64,000 bases of DNA, from NCBI GenBank assembly GCA_903922735.1, contig CAIXUZ010000032.1, positions 1-64,000 on the forward strand, written 5' to 3'. Positions 49,934 to 57,885 of the stretch are shown in pieces. Under the pieces are notes generated by a model that worked only from the letters and a program-made list of their open reading frames with translations, was not told where the DNA came from and ran no database searches. Within the stretch, counting starts at the first letter, position 1. The number at the start of each line of letters is the position of its first letter. Origin of the DNA: an uncultured Verrucomicrobia subdivision 3 bacterium (lineage in GTDB: Bacteria > Verrucomicrobiota > Verrucomicrobiia > Limisphaerales > UBA11358). Position numbers and translations under genes: made by a program.

Positions 49934-51109
49934 TTATTCAAAGAAGCCCATGCGCGGGCGGATAATTTCATAGGGATCTTCCCCGGCAAAGACTTCCGCG
50001 AGCGAATAATCACGGGGCTGTGGCAGTTTGCGGCCCAAACTTTCCGCCAGGCACGCGGCTTGCGCGTAGTCGAGACGCCCAAAGATGCGATGGCAAAGCA
50101 AGCGGCCGGGCCGGAGTAGAGCAGGGTCAATATCGGCGGCGGAACAGTTGATTGTGCAGATGATTTGCAGCCGGAGAAAGTCGGCGAGCATGCCATCGGA
50201 AAGGTTAAGGAGGGCGCTGACTTGCTCGCGATTGTCCGTGCCGCGCGTCATCAAGGCGGCATCGGAATCTTCCAGAATGACAACAAACTTCTTGTCAGAA
50301 TGCTGTTGCCGCTGATCCGCCCAAAAACCGATGAAGTCAGGCTTGGATAGAATGCCCATGGATGCGGTCGGAATGAAATAGAAGCGATGTGATTCCTTGA
50401 GTTCTCCCATGAGGTGACGGAGGTAGAATGTTTTCCCAGTGCCCGGCTTCCCCTCAAAAATCGTCAGGCCGTTGGTTTTACCATGAAGTTTTTTGACATA
50501 ACCCTGATGCCATTCTCCGCTCCCAGTTCCGTAGTGAAGACTGAACGCTTCCGGCTTAAGAATCGTTTCGAGAGATAATGTGACCTCTTTGGTCCTGATA
50601 CTATTCTCACTTTTCTCGCTGAACTGGATAAGATAAAAAATTCCACCGGAAGCCGATTTTGGGCTCTGGTATTTCTTGCTGAATTCACTCACCAAACGCT
50701 CCGCCTCGTCCGAAGTGGTGGCAAAACCGACAATTCTTCTGACATCAGCGTAAACGAAGGACTGTGGACCAAATCTAAAGGTTAAATCATCCCATTCTTT
50801 CTTGGGTTCTTTGGCATCTTTGGTGGGAAGCTTGCGGATGGATCGAAACAAGGCATTACCATGGTCCATAATCATCCGATCCAAATCCCAGGATCCATTT
50901 TGCCGGCAGGTGTGCAAATGACCGCCGCCAAACGCAGCCTGAACCGGAACATGCGGCGACCGAGGGTTTTCAATGAAAGCCTCCGCGCCAGCGATGTTGC
51001 ATGTCACGCTCGCCTGGACCCCGGGATCCCCGTGCCTTGAGATTGCCGGCGCGAAAACGGTTGCAGGTTGGGTGTTTGCCGTTTGCGGAGATTCAGGAGA
51101 ATTGTTCAT
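49934..51109 (-). CDS. AAA-family ATPase (BCS1-like arrangement)
   Basis: A 391-residue ATPase. The C-terminal AAA module has Walker A EGKPGTGKTF (about 222-231), Walker B KFVVILEDSDAAL, a sensor-like LQIICTINCSAADIDPALLR and RPGR. The N-terminal 200 residues are unrecognised (SWDLDRMIMDHGNALFRSI, then FVYADVRRIVGFAT). It is the first gene of a tight minus-strand cluster with the GHHH protein and DUF6745. AAA proteins of this layout remodel partner proteins; the substrate may be one of the two neighbours. Confidence 0.82.
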   Translation of the reverse strand: MNNSPESPQTANTQPATVFAPAISRHGDPGVQASVTCNIAGAEAFIENPRSPHVPVQAAFGGGHLHTCRQNGSWDLDRMIMDHGNALFRSIRKLPTKDAKEPKKEWDDLTFRFGPQSFVYADVRRIVGFATTSDEAERLVSEFSKKYQSPKSASGGIFYLIQFSEKSENSIRTKEVTLSLETILKPEAFSLHYGTGSGEWHQGYVKKLHGKTNGLTIFEGKPGTGKTFYLRHLMGELKESHRFYFIPTASMGILSKPDFIGFWADQRQQHSDKKFVVILEDSDAALMTRGTDNREQVSALLNLSDGMLADFLRLQIICTINCSAADIDPALLRPGRLLCHRIFGRLDYAQAACLAESLGRKLPQPRDYSLAEVFAGEDPYEIIRPRMGFFE

Positions 51110-51214
51110 GCGGTGATCTTTTTGTCACAGCATGCACCCGCTTCATCGTTGCTTCAAAGGAACTGAATGTCCCCAATCCTTGTCCGGCCAGCCGGCAGTT
51201 TCCGCATTATTCCT

Positions 51215-51231
51215 ACCGGCAGGTTGCCGGT
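51215..51231. repeat. 7-3-7 mini-palindrome after integrase
   Basis: ACCGGCA-ggt-TGCCGGT, which differs by one base from the element at 16035-16051. Its last base belongs to the integrase stop codon. The rest of 51110-51230 holds nothing recognisable. Confidence 0.8.
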
Positions 51232-52262
51232 CAGGTTTCGGCCTTCGCTGTTTCCTCCGCTTTCTGTTCGTATTCCTCCAACGACGGCAATTTCATCAGC
51301 GCCCGCTTCGCATACGCCCGATGCACCGCCTTGCTGTTGTGCCCCAAATTCTCCATCGCAAACCGCTCCGGATAACCGCACTTCAAAGCGCGTTCAGCCC
51401 ATGCGTAACGGTAACTGTGCAGCGTCACGCCCTCGATGCCAAGTTGGCGGCAGCGCGACCGAAACTCCGTGGCCCGATCGCCCGCGCGCACCGAGGCCAG
51501 ATAAGGGAGAAGGGGACCTTCCGCCGGTAAATCCTTGAGCAGGTTCAGCGCCTCCGACCCCAGCCGCACGATCACCGGGACTTTTGTTTTCTTCCGGGTG
51601 AAACTCACCGTGCTGTTCTCCCAATCCACATCCTCACCCTTGAGGCACGCGATGTCGCCCTGGCTGCCGCCCAAGTGCCAGCACAATTGATAAAACACCT
51701 TCCGCTCCGCATTTACTTCCGCCGTGAGAATCTGCTGATGCTCCTCCAGCGTGATCGCCCGCTTCTCCTTGTAAACCGGCTTGGGCCATTGCAGGCGCGG
51801 AATGACCGATTTTAGCAGCCATTCCATCCCCAGCGCATGATTGTGGATGCGCCGCAGATAAACATTGGTGGACACCTTGCCATCGGCCAGCGCCTTGTCG
51901 AAGTGCTCCGGCCGCGTCTCGCAGACGCAGAGATTGCGGATGCAATCGAAGTTCGCATCCTTGATGGCCACCTCCCAGCGCCGCCGCGTTTCATCCACCT
52001 TCTTGGCGACGATATGCTCCATCACCTCCTGCCAGGTGCGGGTGCCGAGTTTTGGATCCGCGCCGTTCATGTAGACCCGGGCCAGCGACAGATTGAAGTG
52101 CGGTTGCACCTCCGATTCATTGTGCGCTTGGAGGATGCGTTGCGCCTCATTTTTGTCGGAAGTTTTGAGGCTCGTTTGAACGCCGGTGATTTTGTTTTTG
52201 AGGTAGAAGACGCCCCACGGGCGCCGGACCAGACCGAAGGATGGTTTCATTGATTCACTCAT
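51231..52262 (-). CDS. int: tyrosine recombinase (integrase) of the island
   Basis: A 343-residue phage-type integrase. The N-terminal arm/core-binding part (SLKTSDKNEAQRILQAHNES and following helices) precedes the catalytic domain. Visible active-site elements are HSYR (282-285), LGH (306-308) and Tyr317 in VHRAYAK. In box I the expected Arg is not evident: the segment reads LGGSQGDIACLKGEDVDW. I believe this SQ-D form is a known subgroup in Bacteroidetes and Verrucomicrobia. The gene lies 164 bp beyond the 3' end of tRNA-Cys, the classic position for an integrase next to its attachment site. Start: ATG at 52262, without a strong SD. Confidence 0.9.
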   Translation of the reverse strand: MSESMKPSFGLVRRPWGVFYLKNKITGVQTSLKTSDKNEAQRILQAHNESEVQPHFNLSLARVYMNGADPKLGTRTWQEVMEHIVAKKVDETRRRWEVAIKDANFDCIRNLCVCETRPEHFDKALADGKVSTNVYLRRIHNHALGMEWLLKSVIPRLQWPKPVYKEKRAITLEEHQQILTAEVNAERKVFYQLCWHLGGSQGDIACLKGEDVDWENSTVSFTRKKTKVPVIVRLGSEALNLLKDLPAEGPLLPYLASVRAGDRATEFRSRCRQLGIEGVTLHSYRYAWAERALKCGYPERFAMENLGHNSKAVHRAYAKRALMKLPSLEEYEQKAEETAKAET

Positions 52263-52396
52263 GATTATGAGCGTGTCAGGAACGGCATCCGTCGCGTAAG
52301 CGATCTTTGGACGGGCTATAGCCGAACGATAACAGAACCTCGAACGAGCAACCAAACAGGTGAAGAATCCGGTGTAACTCAGGCCCTCGACTCACC

Positions 52397-52422
52397 TAAA
52401 CCCTTGTAGAATAAAGGGTTTA
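52397..52422 (-). other. hairpin at the tRNA-Cys 3' end
   Basis: TAAACCCTT (52397-52405) pairs with AAGGGTTTA (52414-52422) over an 8-nt loop, starting 3 nt beyond the encoded CCA. It could be the tRNA terminator (no clear U-run) or an integrase-binding part of the attachment site. Confidence 0.55.
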
Positions 52423-52425
52423 ACA

Positions 52426-52500
52426 TGGAGGCGAGGGTCGGAATCGAACCGACGGATGAGGCTTTTGCAGAGCCCTGCCTTACCACTTGGCTACCCCGCC
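52426..52500 (-). tRNA. tRNA-Cys (GCA)
   Basis: The reverse complement folds as a cloverleaf. The acceptor GGCGGGG pairs with CCTCGCC (one G-U), the D-arm contains AGCCAAGTGGTAAGGC, the anticodon loop CTGCAAA gives GCA, and the T-arm contains GGTTCGATTCC. The discriminator is U73 and CCA is encoded. U73 with a GCA anticodon is specific for cysteine. The gene is intact, and its 3' end is the presumed insertion site of the island on its left. Confidence 0.95.
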
Positions 52501-52556
52501 GTGAAAGGTCGTAAACAATAATTTTCTTTTTTCGTCCGCGCAAGTTCAATCGTGGG

Positions 52557-53696
52557 TCAATTTGTAAATCCCAGCTGATGCCGGTTTTTCCACAGGTCCT
52601 TCGGCTTGAATATGCCGACGGGGGTGATGATGCCGGTGATCAGTTCGGCCGGCGTGACATCAAATCCGGGATTGCGGGCGCCGCTGGTCGGGTTGGCCAC
52701 GCGGACGTAGGCGCGCTGGCTTAATTTCCGATTTCCGATTTTCGATTTCCGATTTGGATCCGAGATGATGCCCCATGCGCCGAGCACTTCGCTTTCATGC
52801 CGGTCTTCAATGGGAATATCGAAACCGCGCCTCATTTGCCAGTCGATGGTGGAGCAGGGGATGGCGACGTAAAACGGGATTTTGTGCCGCGCCGCCAAAA
52901 CCGCCTTGGTGTAGGTGCCAATCTTGTTCGCCACTTCGCCGGTGCGGCCCAAGGTGCGGTCGCTGCCGACGATGACCAAATCGATTTCGCCTCGCTGCAT
53001 GAGGTGGCCGGCGGCGTTGTCGGCGATGATCTGGTGGGAAATCTTCTGCTGCGCCAGCTCCCAGGCGGTGAGCGACGCGCCCTGCGAACGGGGACGGGTT
53101 TCGTCGCAGAAGACATGGAACTTTTTCCCCTGCACCCGGGCGGCATACATCGGGGCGGTGGCGGTGCCGATATCCACAAACGCCAGCCAGCCGGCATTGC
53201 AATGGGTGAGGACGCGCATCCCGTTGCGGATCAATTTTGCCCCCTGTTTGCCAATCGCTTCGCAGTGGCGAACATCTTCATTCGCAAATTCCTCGGCGGC
53301 GGCGAGGGCGAGGAACTGGCGTTCAGCCACCGTTTTTCCGGGCGTCAGGTGGCGCAACACGTCATTCATGGCGTTGACGGGGTCCACGGCGGTCGGTCGG
53401 GCGTCGGCGAGGGTTTTGTAAACCAGGTCAACGTGCTTAGAAAACTTTTTCAAATCGCCGCCGCGAAAGGCGCGGGCGCCCTGGGCGAGACCATAAGCCG
53501 CCGTGGCCCCGATGGCGCCCGCGCCCCGCACGACCATGTCGGTAATAGCGCGGGCGGTCTCGCGAAAGTTTTTGGTTTCGATGAGCTTGAACTCGTGCGG
53601 GAGGAGCCGCTGTTCGATGAGCTGGACGGAGTTTTTCCGGGAGTCAAAGGCGACGGTGCGGAAATGCCGGGTGCGGCCGTGAAGGGTGACGTTCAT
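52557..53696 (-). CDS. mtnA: S-methyl-5-thioribose-1-phosphate isomerase
   Basis: Methionine salvage enzyme converting methylthioribose-1-phosphate to methylthioribulose-1-phosphate. Family signatures include VRGAGAIGATAAYGLAQGA, RPTAVDPVNAMNDVL, the catalytic Cys in LTHCNAGWLA, DETRPRSQGASLTAWEL, and the Asp in VIVGSDRTLGRTGEVANKIG. I use the ATG at 53696; upstream codons are repeat DNA. A heptad array (52725-52752) is inserted in frame near the C-terminus and encodes RKSKIGNRK, before the conserved VANPTSGARNPGFDVTPAEL. This is the first gene of the flanking chromosome. Confidence 0.95.
   Translation of the reverse strand: MNVTLHGRTRHFRTVAFDSRKNSVQLIEQRLLPHEFKLIETKNFRETARAITDMVVRGAGAIGATAAYGLAQGARAFRGGDLKKFSKHVDLVYKTLADARPTAVDPVNAMNDVLRHLTPGKTVAERQFLALAAAEEFANEDVRHCEAIGKQGAKLIRNGMRVLTHCNAGWLAFVDIGTATAPMYAARVQGKKFHVFCDETRPRSQGASLTAWELAQQKISHQIIADNAAGHLMQRGEIDLVIVGSDRTLGRTGEVANKIGTYTKAVLAARHKIPFYVAIPCSTIDWQMRRGFDIPIEDRHESEVLGAWGIISDPNRKSKIGNRKLSQRAYVRVANPTSGARNPGFDVTPAELITGIITPVGIFKPKDLWKNRHQLGFTN
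52725..52752. repeat. heptanucleotide array TTTCCGA x4 inside mtnA
   Basis: TTTCCGA, TTTCCGA, TTTTCGA, TTTCCGA with exact period 7, in frame in a housekeeping gene outside the island. Total length 28 bp; the surrounding insert keeps the frame. Confidence 0.85.
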
Positions 53697-54409
53697 GATA
53701 TAAAAACCAATCAACCACGAAATACACCAAAGACACGAAAAGGTAAAAGCGGAAACTTGAGCAGGGAGCGGGGAGCGGGGAGCTGAGACTTGAGACCTGA
53801 GACCTGAGACTTGAAAAACTGAAAGCGGGGAGCGGGGAGCAAGGAGTGAGGAATGGGGAGACAAAACAAAAGCTGAAATGCTGAAATATATCCAAAGATC
53901 AGAGGTCAGAGGTCAGCCGGGGCGGAAAATGGAACATCCAACATTCAACAACCAAAATCCAACAGCCAATGGTGGCGCGCTGTCGAGACGCCGCTAACCG
54001 GCGGAGGGCAGCAGGGGAACATCGAACATCCGATTGCCAAGCGGGGGCGGCAAAAATCAAACCGGAAACTTGAACCAAGCGCGAGAGGGCAGAGGGGGGA
54101 TATTTGGGGGAACATTCAACGCTCAACATTCAACGCCGAACGTTCAAAACTTGAAACGGGACCGAAGCGAGGAGCGATGAGCGGGCTCACGCAAAGACGC
54201 CAAGGCGCAAAGGGCGGTGTGGGAGTTTTTAATTTTAAGTTTTAAGTTTTAAGTTGGGATGGGCCAAAACTTGAAAACTGGAAACCTGAAACCTGAGTTT
54301 AATTCAAACTGAAAACTTGAACGGGCTGACTGCAGGCCGATTTTCCGCTTGTCCTGGGGCGGGTTTGAAATGAAGATGGAAAATTAATTCAGAAGAAAAT
54401 AAAACCCCA
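53697..54409. repeat. 700-bp gene-free stretch rich in heptad arrays
   Basis: No gene is seen between mtnA and the SGNH gene. Most of it is 7-bp-periodic: GGGAGCG/GAGACCT/GAGACTT chains (about 53762-53860), AGAGGTC units (about 53900), ACATTCA/ACATCCA units (about 53933-53960 and 54110-54145), CGCAAAG-type units (about 54190-54215) and TTTTAAG x3 (about 54233-54254). Promoters for the SGNH gene may lie in the last 50 bp, which is AT-rich. Confidence 0.75.
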
Positions 54410-55819
54410 ATGAAGCTCGGCCTTAATCAAATCATCTTTTTATTCAAACTGACCCTGCTGGCCGCACTTCTGGCCGTTTCCGTTGAATGCGCCTGGGCGG
54501 CGGAGCGAGCGGTCCCGCAATTCCAAACCGGCGACACTGTTTGTTTTGTCGGCGACAGCATCACCCACAACGGCAGTTATCACAGCCAGATCCTCCTCTT
54601 CTATGCGACGCGTTTTCCCGACCGGCGCTTTGAATCCTACAATTGCGGCATCTCCGGGGATTCGGCCGGCGGCACCGTGAACCGTTATGCCTGGGACATC
54701 GCGCCGCGCAAACCGAAGGTGGCCGCCATCATGCTGGGCATGAATGACGTGGGGCGGGACAATTATGGCAAGGACAAGACGGCTCCCGAGTTTGAGGCCA
54801 GGCACAAGCGGTCGCTTGATCTCTACGCGACGAACATGCTCAAACTTTCCCAGACCCTGACCGAGGCCGGCTGCCAGCTGATTTTCATCACCCCCTCCAT
54901 CTATGATCAGACGGGCGAACAAAAAACGACGAACCATTACGGGGTCAACGATGCCCTCGCGAACTGCGCCAAAATCGGCGGGGAACTGGCCGGCAAATTC
55001 CACGGCGGCGTGGTTGATTTCCATTCCATCATGAAGCAAGTCAATGAAGCAGGGCAGAAACCCAACCCGTCCTTCACGATCGTCGGCGAGGACCGGGTGC
55101 ATCCCGGCAATCCCGGTCACATGCTCATGGCTTACACTTTTTTGAAGGCGCAACAAGTTCCGGCGCTGGTCTCCCGGATGAACATCAATGCGGCAAACGG
55201 CTCCGTGGTGGAGCAGGCGGGCTGCAACATTTCCGGCATCAAAGCCGCCGCGGGCTCGGTCGCCTTCACTGGCCAAGAAAACGCCCTTCCGTTCCCGATT
55301 GCCGACGAGGTCCGGAAAAGTCTCGAGCGTTTCATCCCGCTGGTCAGTGATCTGGATCAGGAAATCCTGACGGTGTCGGGGCTTGCCGCCGGCCGCTATG
55401 AGGTTTTGATGGATGGCCAGCCGGTGCAGACCAATTCCGCCGCCGAGCTGGGGGCCGGCGTGAACCTGGCGCTGAACACCAACACGCCCCAATACAAACA
55501 AGCGCAAACCGTGGCCGACCTGATCTGGAAGCGGCACGCGCTGGTGCAAAACCTTAGAACCGTGGCGGCGGTCCGGCATTTCATCTTCGGCCGGGCCAAC
55601 ATCAAGCCGGGCGATCTGGCGGCGGAGAACAAGGCGCTGGATGATCAACTGGAAAAAAACCGGAAGACCCATTTCGCCTACGGAAATTTCCAGATTGAAA
55701 CCTACCGGAAGTTCAGCGGCAGCGTCCCGCAGATCGAGCAGCAGGCGGCGGAGCTGTGGGATCAGGTTTTTGCCGTGAACCAACCTAAGCCTCATGGCTA
55801 TGAGATCCGGCGCAAATGA
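54410..55819 (+). CDS. secreted SGNH/GDSL hydrolase
   Basis: A 469-residue exported esterase-like enzyme. A signal peptide (residues 1-30, LTLLAALLAVSVECAWA) precedes an SGNH domain: block I CFVGDSITHNG, block II Gly in NCGISGDSAGG, block III AAIMLGMNDVG with its Asn, and block V DRVHPGNPGHMLMA with the Asp-His pair. The C-terminal 200 residues form a separate helical extension. Such enzymes often remove acetyl groups from polysaccharides, and the neighbouring glycoside hydrolase-like and lyase-like genes fit this. Confidence 0.9.
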   Translation: MKLGLNQIIFLFKLTLLAALLAVSVECAWAAERAVPQFQTGDTVCFVGDSITHNGSYHSQILLFYATRFPDRRFESYNCGISGDSAGGTVNRYAWDIAPRKPKVAAIMLGMNDVGRDNYGKDKTAPEFEARHKRSLDLYATNMLKLSQTLTEAGCQLIFITPSIYDQTGEQKTTNHYGVNDALANCAKIGGELAGKFHGGVVDFHSIMKQVNEAGQKPNPSFTIVGEDRVHPGNPGHMLMAYTFLKAQQVPALVSRMNINAANGSVVEQAGCNISGIKAAAGSVAFTGQENALPFPIADEVRKSLERFIPLVSDLDQEILTVSGLAAGRYEVLMDGQPVQTNSAAELGAGVNLALNTNTPQYKQAQTVADLIWKRHALVQNLRTVAAVRHFIFGRANIKPGDLAAENKALDDQLEKNRKTHFAYGNFQIETYRKFSGSVPQIEQQAAELWDQVFAVNQPKPHGYEIRRK

Positions 55820-56125
55820 CCGGAAATTGACCGCGAAATACACCAAAGACATGAAGGGGGGAGGGTGGAGTTTGTAATTTTAAGTTGTTAGTTTTTAGTT
55901 GGGGAGGCGCAAAGACAAAAGCTTGGAGCTTGGGGCGGGGAGCGGAAGGCGAGGATGGAAGAACGGCGGGCGGCGGATCACAGAGCCGCGCTCCGAAATC
56001 AGGACATCACCAAGTCGCAGCGCGACTTAACCCACCGGCGGCAGGAGATAGTTTTCCGTTGATCTGAACCAAGCTGTTTTCATCTACCATCAATCAAGTC
56101 CCATCGGGTTGCTTCTTATTCCGGC
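55820..56125. repeat. 300-bp gene-free stretch with heptad arrays
   Basis: The stretch holds an AAATACACCAAAGACATGAA repeat (about 55839), TTTTAAG/TTGTTAG-type units (about 55878-55900), and GGAGCTT/GGGGCGG/GGAGCGG units (about 55925-55945). No gene or clear terminator was seen between the convergent SGNH and glycoside hydrolase-like genes. Confidence 0.55.
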
Positions 56126-57664
56126 TCAGGGAATGATTCGCACGCTCAGCGAGGTGAGTGTGGCCGGATTCGAGGCCGTAAGCGTGAACTGGTTCTGCCC
56201 AAGCCGGAGGGCCTTCTTCAATTCCGCCGAGCCGCAAGAGACAACGCAGGATGTCTGGCGGCGCTCCACCTGGAGTCCGGTCAAGGCGGTGCGATTGAGG
56301 CTGACGCTGGGCGGCTCAAAATCGGCGGTCCCCTGCCAGACGAGTTCAAGCCTGAGGTCGCTGGCGTGCGCGGGATCATCGGCTATGAGCAAGGAGACGG
56401 AAGTCGTTAAGCCGGCTTTCATGCCGACGGGCAACGGGCCATTGCTCACCGTGCCATTCATAGCGGCGCCATGGTTCGAATCCAGGAAGTATTCCTTGGG
56501 CAGACACGCCAGCCGGTCGCGGTCCGTGAACTCGCGGAACAGCGGATACTCACCGGGCAGATAGTAGTTGAAGAAGTAGAGTCCGTCGGCGCCCTTGTGC
56601 CAGAGAGTGGCGACGGCGGCGCGCAAGGCTTCCGGCGTGCCGTAGCGCGCGAAGGCTTTGCCCCGGAAGTTCATCCGCTCAAGGACGCCATAGACCGGCA
56701 CTTGATGGCGATGCGCCAGCGCCACCCATTGTTCGAGTTCATTCGCCGAGAAGGTGCCGCCGTGGCCGGCGATGACGGCATCGAGCCAGCCCGCCTTGAG
56801 CCAGGCCTCCACGTCCAACCCGACGGCACGGGCTTTGTCCGGGGAATCGGGAACCCGGCACACCAGGCGCAGCGGATGACCCCGTCGCTTCGCCGCGGCG
56901 TCGAGAATCGCGTGCGCTTCGCCGACGAAGGCGGTCAGCGTCGCGGCATTGACCTCGCCAGCGCGGAAGAGCACGGGATAGCGCAGCCAATCGAGTTCGG
57001 CGCCATCCAGATCGTAGCGGCGGCAGGCCTCGCGAAGCTGATCGAGAAAATAGGCGCGCACTCCGGGAATCGCGTAATCATAGGCCACTGATTCGGCGTT
57101 GAATTTTGGCTGCGGGCCGCGGCCCTCGATCCAGGGCAGGAATTTAGTTTGCCAGTCCTGGTCGGAAGGCGGCTGGAGAAACCAGTGCCAATGGGAGCGG
57201 CGGAAATCATGCCAAAGATGTGCCGCGTTGGACCAGGCATGGTGGTAGTCGTTCATGCGCATTGAGAAGAAAAAAGTGCGTCCCTCCCGCCGCCAGAATT
57301 GAATGACCGGCAAAAGCGGATCGTTACCGAGCGCAGCCAGGCGGGCGGGCGGCAAGTCCCATATCGGCACGCCGAAGTTGCCGCAATAAGATAACCCCCT
57401 GGCGGCGGTGTTGGTCAGCGGGCCAAGGCGGTAAGCGAGACAGTCCGCGACCGTGCGAACGGGCTGGACGGAGGGTCCTTGACCGGCTGGAACCCACAGG
57501 GCGCGTCCGCCGTAGGCGGGGCTAGTCAGGTCGTCGCCATCGTCGTTGAAAAGGATGCGCGGCAGCCCATGGCTGACTGGATCAATGCGCTCGCCCTGCG
57601 CCGGCGACAAAGCTGGCAACATCAATATGACGGCTGTGATTACTGATATGAATTTGCTTTTCAT
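56126..57664 (-). CDS. secreted glycoside hydrolase-like TIM-barrel protein
   Basis: A 512-residue exported protein with a signal peptide (ISVITAVILMLPALSPAQG). The middle looks like a hydrolase TIM barrel: FFFSMRMNDYHHAW, VRAYFLDQLREACRRYDLDG and AELDWLRYP near residue 220 (acidic residues at a strand end), then WLKAGWLDAVIAGHGG and GADGLYFFNYYLPGEY. A beta-rich C-terminal domain ends with TSLSVRIIP. It resembles uncharacterised family-10-like glycosyl hydrolase proteins of PVC bacteria. The substrate is unknown. Confidence 0.72.
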   Translation of the reverse strand: MKSKFISVITAVILMLPALSPAQGERIDPVSHGLPRILFNDDGDDLTSPAYGGRALWVPAGQGPSVQPVRTVADCLAYRLGPLTNTAARGLSYCGNFGVPIWDLPPARLAALGNDPLLPVIQFWRREGRTFFFSMRMNDYHHAWSNAAHLWHDFRRSHWHWFLQPPSDQDWQTKFLPWIEGRGPQPKFNAESVAYDYAIPGVRAYFLDQLREACRRYDLDGAELDWLRYPVLFRAGEVNAATLTAFVGEAHAILDAAAKRRGHPLRLVCRVPDSPDKARAVGLDVEAWLKAGWLDAVIAGHGGTFSANELEQWVALAHRHQVPVYGVLERMNFRGKAFARYGTPEALRAAVATLWHKGADGLYFFNYYLPGEYPLFREFTDRDRLACLPKEYFLDSNHGAAMNGTVSNGPLPVGMKAGLTTSVSLLIADDPAHASDLRLELVWQGTADFEPPSVSLNRTALTGLQVERRQTSCVVSCGSAELKKALRLGQNQFTLTASNPATLTSLSVRIIP

Positions 57665-57885
57665 AAATATTCATCTGCACCATCCATGTGGTTTTTGGCG
57701 CAAAACCGGCGTGATATTTTGTGATTTTCTTACGGCATCAGGAATTTGCAAGGGCTTATTGAAATGCTTTGAACATCCGATGCGACGGCGCAAGGTCGCT
57801 GACTTGGCCGATGGGAATAAATCCTCAAGGGCAGGGGAGTCTATCCCTAATTAAGATCAAATGAATTTTCCCAAAGACCAGAGCT
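57665..57885. other. intergenic region without recognised features
   Basis: 220 bp between the glycoside hydrolase-like gene start and the end of the Tat-secreted gene. It is AT-rich near 57700 with no clear repeats. I see no gene or RNA in it; it probably carries the promoter for the gene at 56126-57664. Confidence 0.4.

Noticed and set aside
54440-55852. Minus-strand reading frame of 470 codons opposite the SGNH gene
   Set aside because: The plus strand has a signal peptide and all SGNH blocks; the antisense frame has no recognisable motif.
55820-56125. Small gene in the plus-strand frame at 55885-56067
   Set aside because: The frame is made largely of heptad repeat sequence and lacks a ribosome-binding site.
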